Below, in pieces: positions 1 through 10,847 of a stretch of 64,000 bases of DNA (positions are counted from its first letter, which is position 1; every line of letters starts with the position of its first letter). Source of the DNA: Lampris incognitus (taxonomy: Eukaryota > Chordata > Actinopteri > Lampriformes > Lampridae); the NCBI RefSeq assembly GCF_029633865.1, contig NC_079214.1, forward strand, positions 16,181,936-16,245,935, given 5' to 3'. A program made the translations under genes and the position numbers. Under the pieces are notes generated by a model, which was not told the origin of the DNA, searched no databases, and saw only the letters and a list, made by a program, of their open reading frames with translations.

Positions 1-586
1 CATCACTATACTTGCTGCAGAAACAATTTGGCTGGTGTATAATGGCAAGAGCAAGTTGTTACCACAAGGTAAAAACGTCAGGGCGAGAATGAAAGCATCA
101 GATAGCAGTCGCACAATTCATTTCTGCAGAAGAGGAATAGAGCCACACAAAAAAGGGTTCTGAAATTAATCTGACTTTAATCTCTTAACTCAAATACATT
201 TCCGTGTCACCCTAACCCTTCTTCTTAGGTATTTCCCACCGCAACCAAAATCCTGTGTGTAAAAACGCATTTGTGGAGCTGCAATAAGTGACCCTTGATT
301 ACACAGACAAGTTTTTATTTTATTCTTTTTTTTAATTTGGAAGATTGAATTTAATGTCCACAGTGTTGACTGGATTGAATCAGAATGTCAATAGAATGAG
401 TTCTTCTTTTAAGGTGTTTTGTTTTTGTTTGTTTTGTTTTTTGTTTTTGAATATGTTGGTGAATGGTGTTTGCGCTTACTGTTGAAACACCCCTACTTAA
501 ATATATAAATACAGCAAGCACTGCCAATACCTGGGAACACGTTCAGTTTTGGATCAGTTTTCTTTATTGACTCTCGTCCTCCCCAG
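1..586 (+). other. Intron of gtf2f2, no gene seen
   Basis: AT-rich non-coding sequence that ends in a pyrimidine tract and the acceptor ccccag (581-586) of the first gtf2f2 exon in the window. It contains T/G-rich runs (about 415-450). I find no upstream TFIIF-beta exon in it, so the earlier exons lie off the left edge. Confidence 0.6.
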
Positions 587-1856
587 ATAAAATAGCCTTG
601 GAGGGAGTGGTGGTGCAGAGAGCAGAATGTAGACCCGCCGTTAGCGAGAGCTACATGAAGCTCAAGAGGTGAGTGCACAATAAAGATTTGTGCATGCACA
701 TACGCAATTTTACTTTTGAATACACAATACCAACTTGTCTATATGTATCCTGTCTGTAATATCAATGTCCATGTGTATGTTGAATGTATACAGACTGATA
801 GGCATTTATCCAGTGTGCTTTATGTGAAGTCCTCATGCTTAAACCATGTGTCACTGAGTTTGTGAACTGTGAGACGAAGACAATGTTTGCACTTTTACTG
901 AATTTGAATAGTAAAACGGTGGTATTTGTATGACAGGATACAAATTGAAGAGTCTTCCAAGCCTATCAGGTTGTCTCAACAGTTGGAGAAGGCTGTCACA
1001 AACAACTATAAACCTGTGTCAAACCACGCTTACAATGTAAGTGACGTAGTCCACACAGTTTACCCCAGTATCTCTTTTACTTGTCTGCTCAGAATGTACC
1101 GTAATCCACAGTCACTGTCCAAGCAGAGTATCCCAATCTTTCTGTTTTTACTGATTCTTGTCTGTCTGTTACCGCAGCTGGAGTATGAGAGGAAAAAGAA
1201 GGAGGAAGGCAAGAGAGCAAGGGCTGACAAACAGCAAGTGTTGGATATGTTGTTTTCTGCCTTTGAGAAGCACCAGTACTACAATATCAAAGACCTGGTG
1301 GATATCACCAAGCAGCCTGTGGTAAGACTAGTGGGTAGCATGGTTTCAGCTGTCAGCTTCAGTGTCATAGATTGTAACAGTAACCGGGCAGGACTGGTAA
1401 CGTTTGGTTGGAATTCAGTAAGGAACTTGGAACATGACCACTTATGAGCAGAATTACTGGCTAAATACGAAAAAGCCATCTGATCTGATTCATAGTTATA
1501 ATGAAGTCCAGTTGGTCCCAGAAGGATGGAGATATTTGATGCAAGAGCTGTTATGGAAATATGGTTGTTCCATTACTTAACTTGTTCTTTAAGCATCGTA
1601 GCATATTGCTAACCATTTTCTAAACCCAAAATGCTTTTGTTGCTCATTGACGTTTTGTTACTTGCTTTTGAACACTGAATGACAGCAGTAAATGTCACCA
1701 TTACTCACAAATTGTCCTTTTGTCTTTTGCCAGATTTACTTAAAGGAAATCTTGCATGACATAGGCATCTACAACATGAAGGGAACTCACAAAAACACCT
1801 GGGAGCTGAAGCCAGAGTACCGACATTACCAGGGCGAGGAAAAGACCGATGATTAG
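587..1856 (+). CDS. gtf2f2: General transcription factor IIF subunit 2 (TFIIF beta, RAP30), 3' exons only
   Basis: TFIIF beta pairs with the alpha subunit (RAP74) and binds RNA polymerase II, helping load it on promoters and stabilise initiation; it acts in the nucleus. Four exons chain in phase: 587-668, 937-1036, 1178-1321 and 1734-1856 (stop TAG at 1854), all with GT-AG borders. Recognisable peptide blocks are VVQRAECRPAVSESY, IQIEESSKPIRLSQQLEKAV, KRARADKQQVLDMLFSAFEK, QYYNIKDLVDITKQPV and GTHKNTWELKPEYRHYQGEE. The last two exons encode the C-terminal winged-helix DNA-binding domain. Roughly the C-terminal 60 percent of the usual ~250-residue protein is present; the N-terminal half that dimerises with RAP74 is off the left edge. 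Nothing looks broken. Identity follows from near-complete agreement with the vertebrate family. Confidence 0.96.
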
Positions 1857-2520
1857 ATTCTTCCAAAAGATCACCTAGAGTTTGCCATTCTCTCCCTGGA
1901 CTAAGCCCTGGCTGGCTCATGGACTTCTTGCCTCAGTTCTCATCCTCAAAACATATTGGATGATTGAGCAGAGTAGTTTTGAGGCAAAAAGTTGTCCGTT
2001 TTCTCCATTTCATTTTGGAGAGGGGTAGAGATCGAAGAGATGCAGGGAGCAACTCAGCCATTTACTCTAAAGGTGTGAATTGTTTCTTTCATGTGTTTTT
2101 CTAACACACAACCTGAGTAAAAGGCCTTAGTATTTGAATTATTTGTTCTTATCCATCAGCAGCATGGAACAACTGCTTGTGGGTAGCAAAGCATAGGTTT
2201 ATGAAATATTGATTCATAACACTTAAGCAAATTTTAAATTCTTTGGTTTGATACTGCAGTATATGCAGAGGGTTTTTTTTGTTTGTTTTTTTCAGTTTCT
2301 GGTCATGTAAGTATAGGCTGTCAAGACAGGGAGATGATCATCTGTCGAAGAACTTTTGATGGTTTTATTTGCAGTAAGGTGTAGGCTTTTTTTGGATATT
2401 ATATTTTGTGTGTATGTTGAAGGCGTTATAGCAGTACCTGGTTTTCCTTAGTGTTTTTTTTTCTAATTTTATTTTGTTGGATGGAGTTCAGGAATAAAAC
2501 CTTTTTGATACAAGTCAATT
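1857..2520 (+). terminator. gtf2f2: gtf2f2 3' UTR and poly(A) signal
   Basis: Non-coding sequence follows the gtf2f2 stop. A canonical AATAAA lies at 2493-2498, so cleavage is expected about 15-25 bases further on. The resulting UTR would be about 650 bases. Other A-rich runs exist, but this is the first canonical hexamer after the stop. Confidence 0.6.
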
Positions 2521-3058
2521 GAGGGAGGTGTTTCTTTCTTAAAGCAGTGAAAAATATTTCATAAACTGCACCAGTGGTGTAGTGGTCGTTTAGGAGGTAG
2601 GCATACTGCAACCTAGATGGGTAGGTCACTAAGGAGAAAGTGGGTATACTCGCCTATATATTTCAATGGCTTTTTAGCTGATGAGTGATTATACTGTAAA
2701 CTGACAGTATTATTACCCCTGAAATGTGGTATTGTGATTGTAACCCTTTCAAATATGATATAGTCACTAGTGCAGATGGCAGCCATTTTGAATTTCAGGA
2801 TTTTCCCTTCGAATGATTCCTTAATACTTTTTATATGTCGAAGAGGATACCTTTAGGGGTACAATACAAGTAAAATAGCTTTTTTTTGCAGTTTGTGTGA
2901 GGTCAAGTTACATGATTACTGGACTATTAGGCACTTATGGCATCTGAGTTCACTTCAGTTTGAGTCATAGAAAACGCATAATTTTTCAATATAGACCCAT
3001 TGACTTGTGTGGGGGGAAAAAATTCAACATCACTAATTTTTTTGAAAATTAAATGGAA

Positions 3059-3232
3059 GGGGCGCCTCCGTAGCCAAATGTTTACAGTGCATGCCCCACA
3101 TGGTTGCAACCTTCACCTGTTTGATTCCAGCCAGCGACCTTTGTTGCACGTCATATCCCTCCCCCTCATTTCCTGTCTGCCTCTTCACTGTCTAATGAAG
3201 GTAAAAATCCCCCCCCCCCTCAAAAAAAAAAG
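3059..3232 (+). repeat. tRNA-headed SINE copy
   Basis: Starts with a tRNA-like head (GGGGCGCCTCCGTAGCC, then a B-box-like TTTGATTCCAG near 3120). It continues into a fish SINE-type tail (CATTTCCTGTCTGCCTCTTCACTGTCTAATGAAGG) and ends in C- and A-rich tracts. The head is too diverged to fold as a functional tRNA. The family is called by pattern only. Confidence 0.6.
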
Positions 3233-4049
3233 TAAATGGAATTTTATGGGCCAATACACCACGGCAAATAGGTAATGGAGGTAGGTCAATTTTTAGGCAA
3301 GTCAACGCAAAGTTGAATATTTTCCGTTACTCAAAAGGATGAAAATTCAACAGATTCCCTTTGAAGTAATTACATTTCCATTTTTAAACTTGTAATTTCA
3401 AGTAAGAGTATGATGCCCTTCCAGCTTTATGGTCATGAAAAGTCAGTATTCTCCAGCTCTAGAATATCTGTGATTGTCTTAAATTACCATTTAACTCTTG
3501 TACATCAGAGCTAAATTTGCTGCTTTCTCGTTTTGTTTTGATTGTGCTTCAGCTGCTCTACTACACGTTAACCAAGAAACAGGTTAATGTATCAGGAATC
3601 CACAGACTGGTCCTGCTGGGGGGAGACATTAAACACAAGGTTTTTAATGGTGTTTCAGCCAATGGCCTGTTTATTAGTGAAATTGTCAATTGGACAAATG
3701 CATTACATGCACAGCATGCAACTTCATCCAGATAAGATTGTGCAAAAGGCTAACAGATTAAATATGTGGGTGACTGTTTCTTCCAAAGAGGTCAAAAGGA
3801 CTGGTGGAAAATAAAGGCTGATTGTTCATGTAGAGCGGGGCAAAACCTTTCCCGCTGGTCTGAATGTCAGAGCCAGGATGTGTCCAGTGGACAAAGCATT
3901 TCCTGACTGAAGTGCTTCCAGAAATCTTGCAGCTTTACTACAGAGAGCTGGAACAAGGGTCAGTCCGAAGTTGACAAGACTAACATTAGGTAGTTACAAT
4001 CCTGAGATTTACATGTAAACAAATCTTTCTTGATACTTTTTATCTTGGG

Positions 4050-4825
4050 CTGACGATGTTAAGGGCCCCAGTTTCAGCAGAGGTGAGGAGGTCGTTGAGT
4101 ACTTTCAGGAGTGCAGTTTCAGTGCTGTGGAGTGGGCGAAAACCGGACTGGAGGGGTTCAAGTAGAATGTTGGAGTGTAGGTAGGTTTGGAGTTGTGTGG
4201 CGACAATGCGTTGCAGGGTTTTTGAGAGAAAGGGGAGGTTGGAGATTGGCTGGTAGTGGTTGAGGCAGGATGGATCAAGACCAGGTTTCTTGAGAAATGG
4301 GGAGACAGCGGCAGTTTTGAAGGCAGAAGGGACAATTCCATGGGACAGTGAGGAATTGAAAAGGTTGGTGAGGTAGGGGCATAGGGCAGGGAGGCATTTC
4401 TTCAGTAGGAGGGTGGGGAGGGATCAAGGGAGCAGGTTGTGGCTTTTGATGAGCTGATGAGTTCAGAGATAGTGGGAGGGGCAACTGGAACAAACCAGGA
4501 GAGGTGGCGATCGGGGAGGGGTAGGGAGGTCGAGAGAAATGGGGATAAAAGGGGCTGGGGTAGGAGCTGCCGAGTCAGATGCAGGGCACAGTGATTTGTT
4601 AAATGAGTTGCACTGTTCAGGAGTAGAGTTGGAGAGGGCATCAGCATGGGGCTTGAGGAGGTTGTTTATAGTGGAGAAGAGGGTGCGGGGGTTACAGTTG
4701 GAGTCATTGATGATGGTGGAAAAATAGGGAGACTTGGCAGTGGTGAGGGCATCTTTGTAGGCGGAGAAGTGGAGTTTGTGGGCTTCTTGATGGACAGTGA
4801 GAGATGTTTTCTTGACGAGTCAAAA
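4050..4825 (-). mobile_element. L2-like LINE reverse-transcriptase fragment (antisense, decayed)
   Basis: Read on the minus strand this encodes, across several frames, the start of a non-LTR reverse transcriptase. Motifs resembling NHYQPISNLPFLSKTLQRIV and LEPLQSGFRPLHSTETALLK are readable near 4100-4280. Upstream of these are the hydrophilic linker segments seen in L2/CR1-type LINEs. Frameshifts and stops break the frame repeatedly and both ends of the element are absent, so it is a dead 5'-truncated fragment. Confidence 0.75.
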
Positions 4826-5208
4826 ATATAACATTATATGGTTGTTGGCACAGTCCCCTCCCTGGAAAAAAACCCCAAAACAAAACACATGGATGAAACT
4901 GGATTTTAGTTATTTGTGTTCCATCATCTATTGGTAAAGGTCTTCAACTAGCTGGGGTTTTTTTTTTTTTAAGTTTTGGGAAACCTTAGAGAAAATCAGT
5001 CTGTAAATGTGTACTTTTTTTATTCTGCGAACTTGTTCTGACTGAAAATTTATTCCAACATCTTGATATGCTCAATGGATTTTGGTGTGTTCCTAAATTC
5101 AATCTGGGCTGCCATATAATGTCACAGTCAGAAAGCACAAGGAATATTCAATATAGCATCTCCATGCAAACCAAAAGCCAATGTAGTCTGCTTCCGGTCT
5201 ATCAGTGG

Positions 5209-6344
5209 ATGCAGATTTAAAAATACACCAATTTAAAATACAAACAGGGATTAACAGGAATATATCAGTTCTTGTCACTCACCTGCAAACTTTAAATTTG
5301 GTCATTATCTGCTTGACCACGTTGTCTCAGCTACAGTAAATAACTCAGGTCTCTGGGTTTTTCCCATCTATCCTTAGGCCTGTAAGAGAATATGCAAACA
5401 TCATATATGTGTCCTTTTCAGAGGACATTCTCAAAATGTCTCCAGCAGATAAACTGAAGTATGAAGAGCGGAGCAGTTATTGATTCATTAGAGGTCCCAG
5501 TTAATAACACAAGACATTGTTTTCATTATCATCCCCTCTTCAATCCGAGACACCATGGTAAACAGGCGGGCAGAAAGCGCAGGGATGTTAATTTTGCATC
5601 TCAAATAGTAAAACCTGGTTCACTCTACAGAAAAAGGCCCAGGCTGTCAAAGATGCGGACGATGTGAATGGAAAGGCAGACCAAGGAAACATTCCACCAG
5701 TGGTCCAAAAACCACAAACAGTAATTACAAATAGGTAGCTGTCGCTACCCTTACTTACATCTGATGTTGAACTGATTGCAGCTCCAGATAGCTCCTCATG
5801 TTTGAAGCTGGTGTCTTCCAGTCGTCGGTCAATGACTGCACTGACAGAACAAGCCGTCATCCGATTTCAACTGATGTATAATAACCACCAACAGCAGATC
5901 CTCATCCATCTGGCCCACCAGCAAGAAACAAGGGAGGGAAATTAAAAGGTTTTTTTTTTTTACTTTTGATTAACTGAAACATCACCTCATAAAATATAGC
6001 AATGTCTTGATAGCCTGAAAATGAAAAACGGTCTCTTTTTAGAGGGTCTGTCTTAATACTGATGCAAACTCTAAGGGGGACGGACCACAGATTTTTGATG
6101 ATTGATAATGAGTACTGTATATGTAGCATTTTCAAAGCATAGATGACTGGAAAGTGAAATAAAAAAATACAGCTGTCATGGTCTACATATTAACAGATTG
6201 AGGCTTTTAATTTTTCAGCCTAACAAGGCTTCAAGGCCAATATGTAATAATTTCAAGGGTTGGTTTTAAGTATTTATAGAAGAATTAGATTGGTCTGGCT
6301 AAGGACAAGAGTACCTTGAGTTAATGTTAAAGGTACACACAGAT
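5209..6344 (+). repeat. Tandem duplication unit A (empty LINE site)
   Basis: This ~1.14-kb segment is repeated head to tail by the segment starting at 6345. Both start with ATGCAGATTTAAAAATACAC and end with GTTAATGTTAAAGGTACACA. Identity stays high throughout, with scattered substitutions and small indels. Unit A lacks the LINE seen in unit B and reads straight through GGAAACATTCCACCAGTGG (5688-5706). It contains exon-like segments on both strands, described separately. In unit A one minus-strand candidate exon is frameshifted (GCTGAGACAACG instead of GCTGCCGACGATG, reading the minus strand of 5319-5335). Confidence 0.85.
5422..5945 (+). pseudogene. Unidentified exon-like segments in unit A
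   Basis: I do not recognise this. On + there are exon-like pieces 5422-5475 (DILKMSPADKLKYEERS), 5631-5720, and 5782-5945 ending in TAA (TEQAVIRFQLMYNNHQQQIL...ETREGN). Their splice borders are GT-AG and the phases can chain 1-1-1. On the minus strand a competing reading exists: SAVIDRRLEDTSFKHEELSG runs into an excellent donor GTAAGTAAG near 5764, and a segment near 5300-5380 (copy in unit B 6423-6512) encodes AFAVAADDVVKQIMTKFKI before a donor GTGAGTGA. The two readings cannot both be the gene. In unit B the + acceptor cag is mutated to cgg and the middle piece is split by a LINE, while the minus-strand piece is intact there. Probably a decayed duplicated gene end; function unknown. Confidence 0.35.
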
Positions 6345-8033
6345 ATGCAGATTTAAAAATACACCAATTTAAAATACAAACAAGGATTAACAGGAATATA
6401 TCAGCTCTTGTCACTCACCTGCAAATTTTAAATTTGGTCATTATCTGCTTGACCACATCGTCGGCAGCTACAGCAAATGCCTCAGGTCTCTGGGTTTTTC
6501 CCATCCATCCTTAGGCCTGTAAGAGGATATGCAAACATCCTATCTGTGACCTTTTCGGAGGACATTCTCAAAATGTCTCCAGCAGATAAACTGAAGTATG
6601 AAGAGCGGAGCAGTTATTGATTCAATAGAGGTCCCAGTTAATAACACAAGACATTGTTTTCATTATCATCCCCTCTTCAATCCGAGACACCATGGTAAAC
6701 AGGCGGGCAGAAAGCGCAGGGATGTTAATATTGCATCTCAAATAGTAAAACCTGGTTCACTCTACAGAAAAAGGCCCAGGCTGTCAAAGATGCGAAAGAT
6801 GTGAATGGAAAGGCAGACCAAGGAAACATTCTATCACTGCACCATAGAGAGCATCCTGACCATCTGCATCTCAGTGTGATACGACAACTGCACCTCAGTA
6901 GACCAGAAAGCTCTGCAGCGGATCGTCAAGGCGGCCCAGCATATCACCGGTACCCAGCTCCCAGCCATAAAAGACATTTATCACAAACACTGTCTTCGAA
7001 GGGGTCTGAGCATCAGCAGAGATCCCACCCACCCCAACCATGGACTGTTCTCCCCCCTGCGCTCTGGGAGGCGCTACAGGAGCCTCAGAGCCCGCACTAC
7101 TAGGCTCAAAAACAGCTTCTTTCCACAAGCTGTTGCCCACCTGAACCTGGCTACCCACTGAATGTCTGTAGATATTTTTAAATATTTTGTACTCCAGCTC
7201 TTTTTTAATTTATTTTTAGCTTTTGGTCTTCATGTGTGTATATCTTATACTGTGTTTGCTGTGTTTGTCTGTGTCTGTCTTGCACTGTTTGGTGAAACCA
7301 CAGCCCTCATTTCATTTTTAGCATGTGCCTGCACATTGTTTTTAATGACAATAAATTGAATTGAATTCCACCATGGTCCAAAAACCACTTACAGTAATTA
7401 CAAATAGGTAGCTGTTGCTATCCTTACTTACATTTGATGTTGAACTTATTGCAGCTCCAGATAGCTCCTCATGTTTGAAGCTGGTGTCCTCCAGTCGTCG
7501 GTCAATGACTGCACTGACAGAACAAGTCATCATTGTCATCCGATTTCAACTGATGTGTAATAACCACCAACAGCACATCCTCATCCACCTGGCTCACCAG
7601 CAGGAAACAAGGGAGGGAAATTAAAAGGTTTTGTTAAAAATCTTTTGATTAATTGAAGCATTGCCTCATAAAATAAAGCAGATGTCTTGATAGCCTGAAA
7701 ATGAAAAACGGTCTCTTATTAGGGGGGTTGTCTTAATACTGATGGAAACCCTTAAGGGGGACTGACCACAGATTTTGTATGACTGATAACGAGTATATGT
7801 AGCGTTTTCAGAGCATAGAAGACTGAAAAGTGAAATGAAAAGTATACAGCTGTCTTGGTCTACATATTAACAGTACTCATCAGTTGGTTTAACAGACTGA
7901 GGCTTCTAATTTTTCCAGCCAAACAAGGCTTCAAGGCCAATATGTAATCATTTCAACAGTTGGTTTTCAGTATTTATAGAAGAATTAGACTGGCCTGGCT
8001 AAGGGCAAGAGAGTTAATGTTAAAGGTACACAT
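6345..8033 (+). repeat. Tandem duplication unit B (carries a LINE insertion)
   Basis: Second copy of the unit starting at 5209, directly adjoining it. It is longer (about 1.69 kb) because it holds a ~537-bp LINE tail (6832-7368). It also has a short extra stretch (around 7872-7890) absent from unit A. Outside the insert the two units align end to end, so the duplication preceded the LINE insertion, or unit A lost the LINE precisely, which is unlikely. Confidence 0.85.
6832..7368 (+). mobile_element. Rex1/CR1-like LINE 3' end inserted in unit B
   Basis: A 5'-truncated non-LTR retrotransposon. It encodes reverse-transcriptase C-terminal fragments (GTQLPAIKDIYHKHC, RDPTHPNHGLFSPLRSGRRY, RLKNSFFPQAVAHLN, in two frames). 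It ends in a 3' tail TGACAATAAATTGAATTGAATT, typical of fish LINEs that finish in a short repeated tail. The flanks share ATTC (6828-6831 and 7365-7368), the short target duplication expected if unit A is the empty site. The frame is broken and the copy is inactive. Confidence 0.8.
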
Positions 8034-8811
8034 ATTTCTGCATGGTAAGCCCATTTACTACAAATGGCCTATACCTCATATTACTGCATTTAGCATTTCC
8101 TGAAGCAAAGCACACTGCATATTTTCCCTACCTACCTTCCAGGCAGCCACTGGTTTCCGTTCATTTCGGTACAGTATGAAAATCATACTTGCATAGACTT
8201 GAAACGTGCTTAGTTAGGTAAGCCACGCCAGCGAGCATGTGGTCACATTTCCACCCAACTATGACAGATTAAAGGCAACTAAATAGCCACCGTGATAAAT
8301 TGCCATATCTGATTGTTGTGAGTCATTTCGAGTTGATTTACATGAAAACCAGCGGCTGACCGGGAGATAGGAAAAGACGTATTTTAAAACATCTAAAACA
8401 CTATGTTTGTCCGGAGTAACATGAAATTTAAACGATTTGTGGCAAATTAAGCTAAAACACCGGTATGGTCCTTCAAAGTAGCCTAGCTGCATAGAGACGG
8501 TGAAATGTGCCTGCTTTGCTAACTTACGCCAGAAAACCCAAACCAGCTGCAGTGGAATAATCGCCTAGTTAATACATTTTAATTAGTTACTACAATAAAG
8601 CCAGTTTAGGGAATATGATTATGACAGAAGGACTGAAATCTGGCACTACAACGTGGTAATAGCTGGGTCTTGTAACAGGCGGCCAGGAGGGCACCCACAG
8701 TGACACCAGGCCAACAAATCAAGAGATTTTTGTCAGATTATTTTGTCAGTAAAAATAACGTTGCGTGCAAATGAAACGTGGTATGCTTACAAGTAATCGT
8801 GTCCTTGTAGA

Positions 8812-9095
8812 TGATCGTTTTTCGTACTCGGGTACATCTTTTCGACGTGAAGATGGACTCAGATACCTTCAGACCCGCGGACTCCGGCTCAAAGACAAGA
8901 AATCAGGAGTTCTCAGATCAAATACCGACCAGTTGTGAGTCGCCCTCTTCAGGCCAAGGAGGGAAATTCACTATTTCGCCCTCCGGTTCCAAAAGTGGTA
9001 CAAAATGGGAACTGGATTTATAATGTCAGTCAAATCCAGAGACAACCTTCACAGCCTGTTTCACTTGATGAAATAAAAGACTTTGCTTGATACCG
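8812..9095 (+). other. Possible isolated exon with poly(A) signal
   Basis: After an acceptor-like cttgtag (8805-8811) a frame stays open to TAA at 9021. It includes an ATG in a fair context (gaagATGgac, 8852) and a hydrophilic peptide beginning MDSDTFRPADSGSKTRNQEF. AATAAA follows at 9072. A strong donor-like GTGAGTCG at 8935 also allows reading it as a first exon. I cannot link it to a known gene or to the exon-like pieces upstream. Confidence 0.25.
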
Positions 9096-9199
9096 TGTTG
9101 TTGCATTTGAAATCACGCATGGATATAATGCATGATAATAATAATAATGCGAAATAAACTTAATAATAACGCTAAATAATTCTCCTGTACAGTGCAGTT

Positions 9200-10656
9200 A
9201 CCGCCCAATTGTCTAATTTCCACCTGGTGGAAATTAGACAATTTTCAAGACAACCCCTATAAAAGGAATGGATTTGCAGGTGGTGGCCACAGACCATTTG
9301 CCTGTCCTCATCTTTTCTGGCCGATCTTTGGTTAGTTTTTCATTTTGCTAGTGCCCTCACCACTAGAGGTGGCATGAGGCGGTATCTACAACCTACAGAA
9401 GTTGCTCAGGTAGTGCAGCTCATCCAGGATGGCACATCAATGCTTGCTGTGGCAAGAAGATTTGATGTGTCTCCCAGCACAGTGTCCAGAGCATGGAGGA
9501 GGTACCAGGAGACAGGCCAGTACACCAGGAGACGTGGAGGGGGCCGCAGGAGGACAACAACCCCGCAGCAGGACCGCTATCTGGTCCTTTGTGCAAGGAG
9601 GAACAGGAGGAGCACTGCCGGAGCCCTACAAAACGACCTTCAACAGGCCACTAATGTGCAGGTTTCTGCTCAAACAGTGAGAAACAGAATGCATGAGGAT
9701 GGTATGAGGGCCCGACGTCCACAATTGGGGCCTGTGCTCACAGCCCAACACCATGCAGCCCGATTGACCTTTGCCAGAGAACATCTTGGTTGGCAGATTC
9801 GCCATTGGCGCCCTGTGCTCTTCACAGATGAGAGCAGGTTCACACTGAACACATGTGACAGACGTGAGAGAGTCTGGAGACGCTGTGGAGAACGTTCTGC
9901 TGCCTGCAACATCCTCCAGCATGACCGGTTTGGCGGTGGGTCAGTGATGGTCTGGGGAGGCATATCCTTGGAGGGCCGCACAGACCTCTACGTGCTAGCC
10001 AGAGGTACCATGACTGCCATTAGGTACCGGGATGAGATCCTCAGACCCATTGTCAGACCATATGCTGGTGCAGTGGGCCCTGGGTTCCTGCTCATGCATG
10101 ACAATGCTCGTCCTCATGTGGCCAGAGTGTGTCAGCAGTTCCTGTAAGTCGAGGTCATTGATGCTATGGACTGGCCTGCACGTTCCCCAGACCTGAATCC
10201 AATCGAGCACCTCTGGGACATCATGTCTCGTACCATCCGCCAACGCGATGTCGCACCACAGACTGTCCAGGAGTTGACCGATGCCCTGATCCAGGTCTGG
10301 GAGGAGATCCCTCAGGAGACCATCCGTCGTCTCATCAGGAGCATGCCCAGATGTTGTAGGGAGTGCATACAGGCACGTGGAGGCCACACACACTACTGAG
10401 CCTCATTTTGAATCGTCTTGAAGAATTTCCACAGAAGTTGGATCAGCCTATGTTCTCATTTTCCACTTTGATTTTGAGTATGATTCTGAATCCAGACCTT
10501 AATGGGCTAATGATTTTGATTTCTATTGATCATTCTTAGGTTATTTTGCTCTAAACACATTCCTCTGTCTAATAAATAAAGATTTTCAGCTGAAATATTT
10601 CATTCATCGAGGTCTATATTGTGTTTTTAGGTGTTCCCTTTATTTTTTTGAGCAGT
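9200..10656 (+). mobile_element. Tc1-like DNA transposon, right end intact, left end not found
   Basis: The transposase gene is followed by a 3' flank ending in GTTCCCTTTATTTTTTTGAGCAGT (to 10656) next to TA. That is the terminal sequence of a widespread fish Tc1 family. The matching left terminus (starting ACTGCTCAAAAAAATAAAGG) is not present upstream. A perfect 18-bp-arm palindrome (9207-9243) sits near where the left flank should be. TATAAAAG at about 9258 precedes the transposase and could be its promoter. With one terminus missing and a nonsense codon in the transposase, the copy should be immobile. Confidence 0.85.
9374..10399 (+). pseudogene. Tc1-like transposase, one in-frame stop
   Basis: The transposase cuts and pastes the element at TA sites. 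The reading frame is continuous from ATG 9374 to TGA 10397, about 341 codons and close to full Tc1 length, except for a single TAA at 10145-10147. The N-terminal paired-like helix-turn-helix region (residues 1-110) includes [20 protein letters not shown] and a basic GRPR-like segment [11 protein letters not shown]. The DD34E catalytic triad is complete: D152 in FTDESRF, D243 in MHDNARPH, and E278 in SPDLNPIEHLW, with exactly 34 residues between the second D and the E. The stop falls at codon 258, between the last two catalytic residues, so a truncated product would lack the catalytic glutamate. No frameshifts are visible, which implies a fairly recent insertion. Confidence 0.92.
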
Positions 10657-10847
10657 ATAAATCATTTGGTAGGTATTGGTATGCTGCAGCATTCAGTATC
10701 TAAACCATAAAATGTCTAATTAAGACAGATAAAGACAGTCTTCCAGCTCTTTATAAAAAATAATCCCAATCAGAATACAGTCCCACTTTCCCACACATGG
10801 GAGAACTTTGCCCTCAGGGCTTTCTGCCAAATTCATTGAACTTTCCT

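Noticed and set aside
4539-4831. Plus-strand frames of 60-90 residues
   Set aside because: They lie opposite the antisense LINE reverse-transcriptase fragment, whose motifs are readable only on minus.
9995-10393. 132-residue minus-strand frame inside the Tc1 transposase (also 9626-9981)
   Set aside because: Antisense shadow of the transposase; the + strand carries the DD34E motifs.
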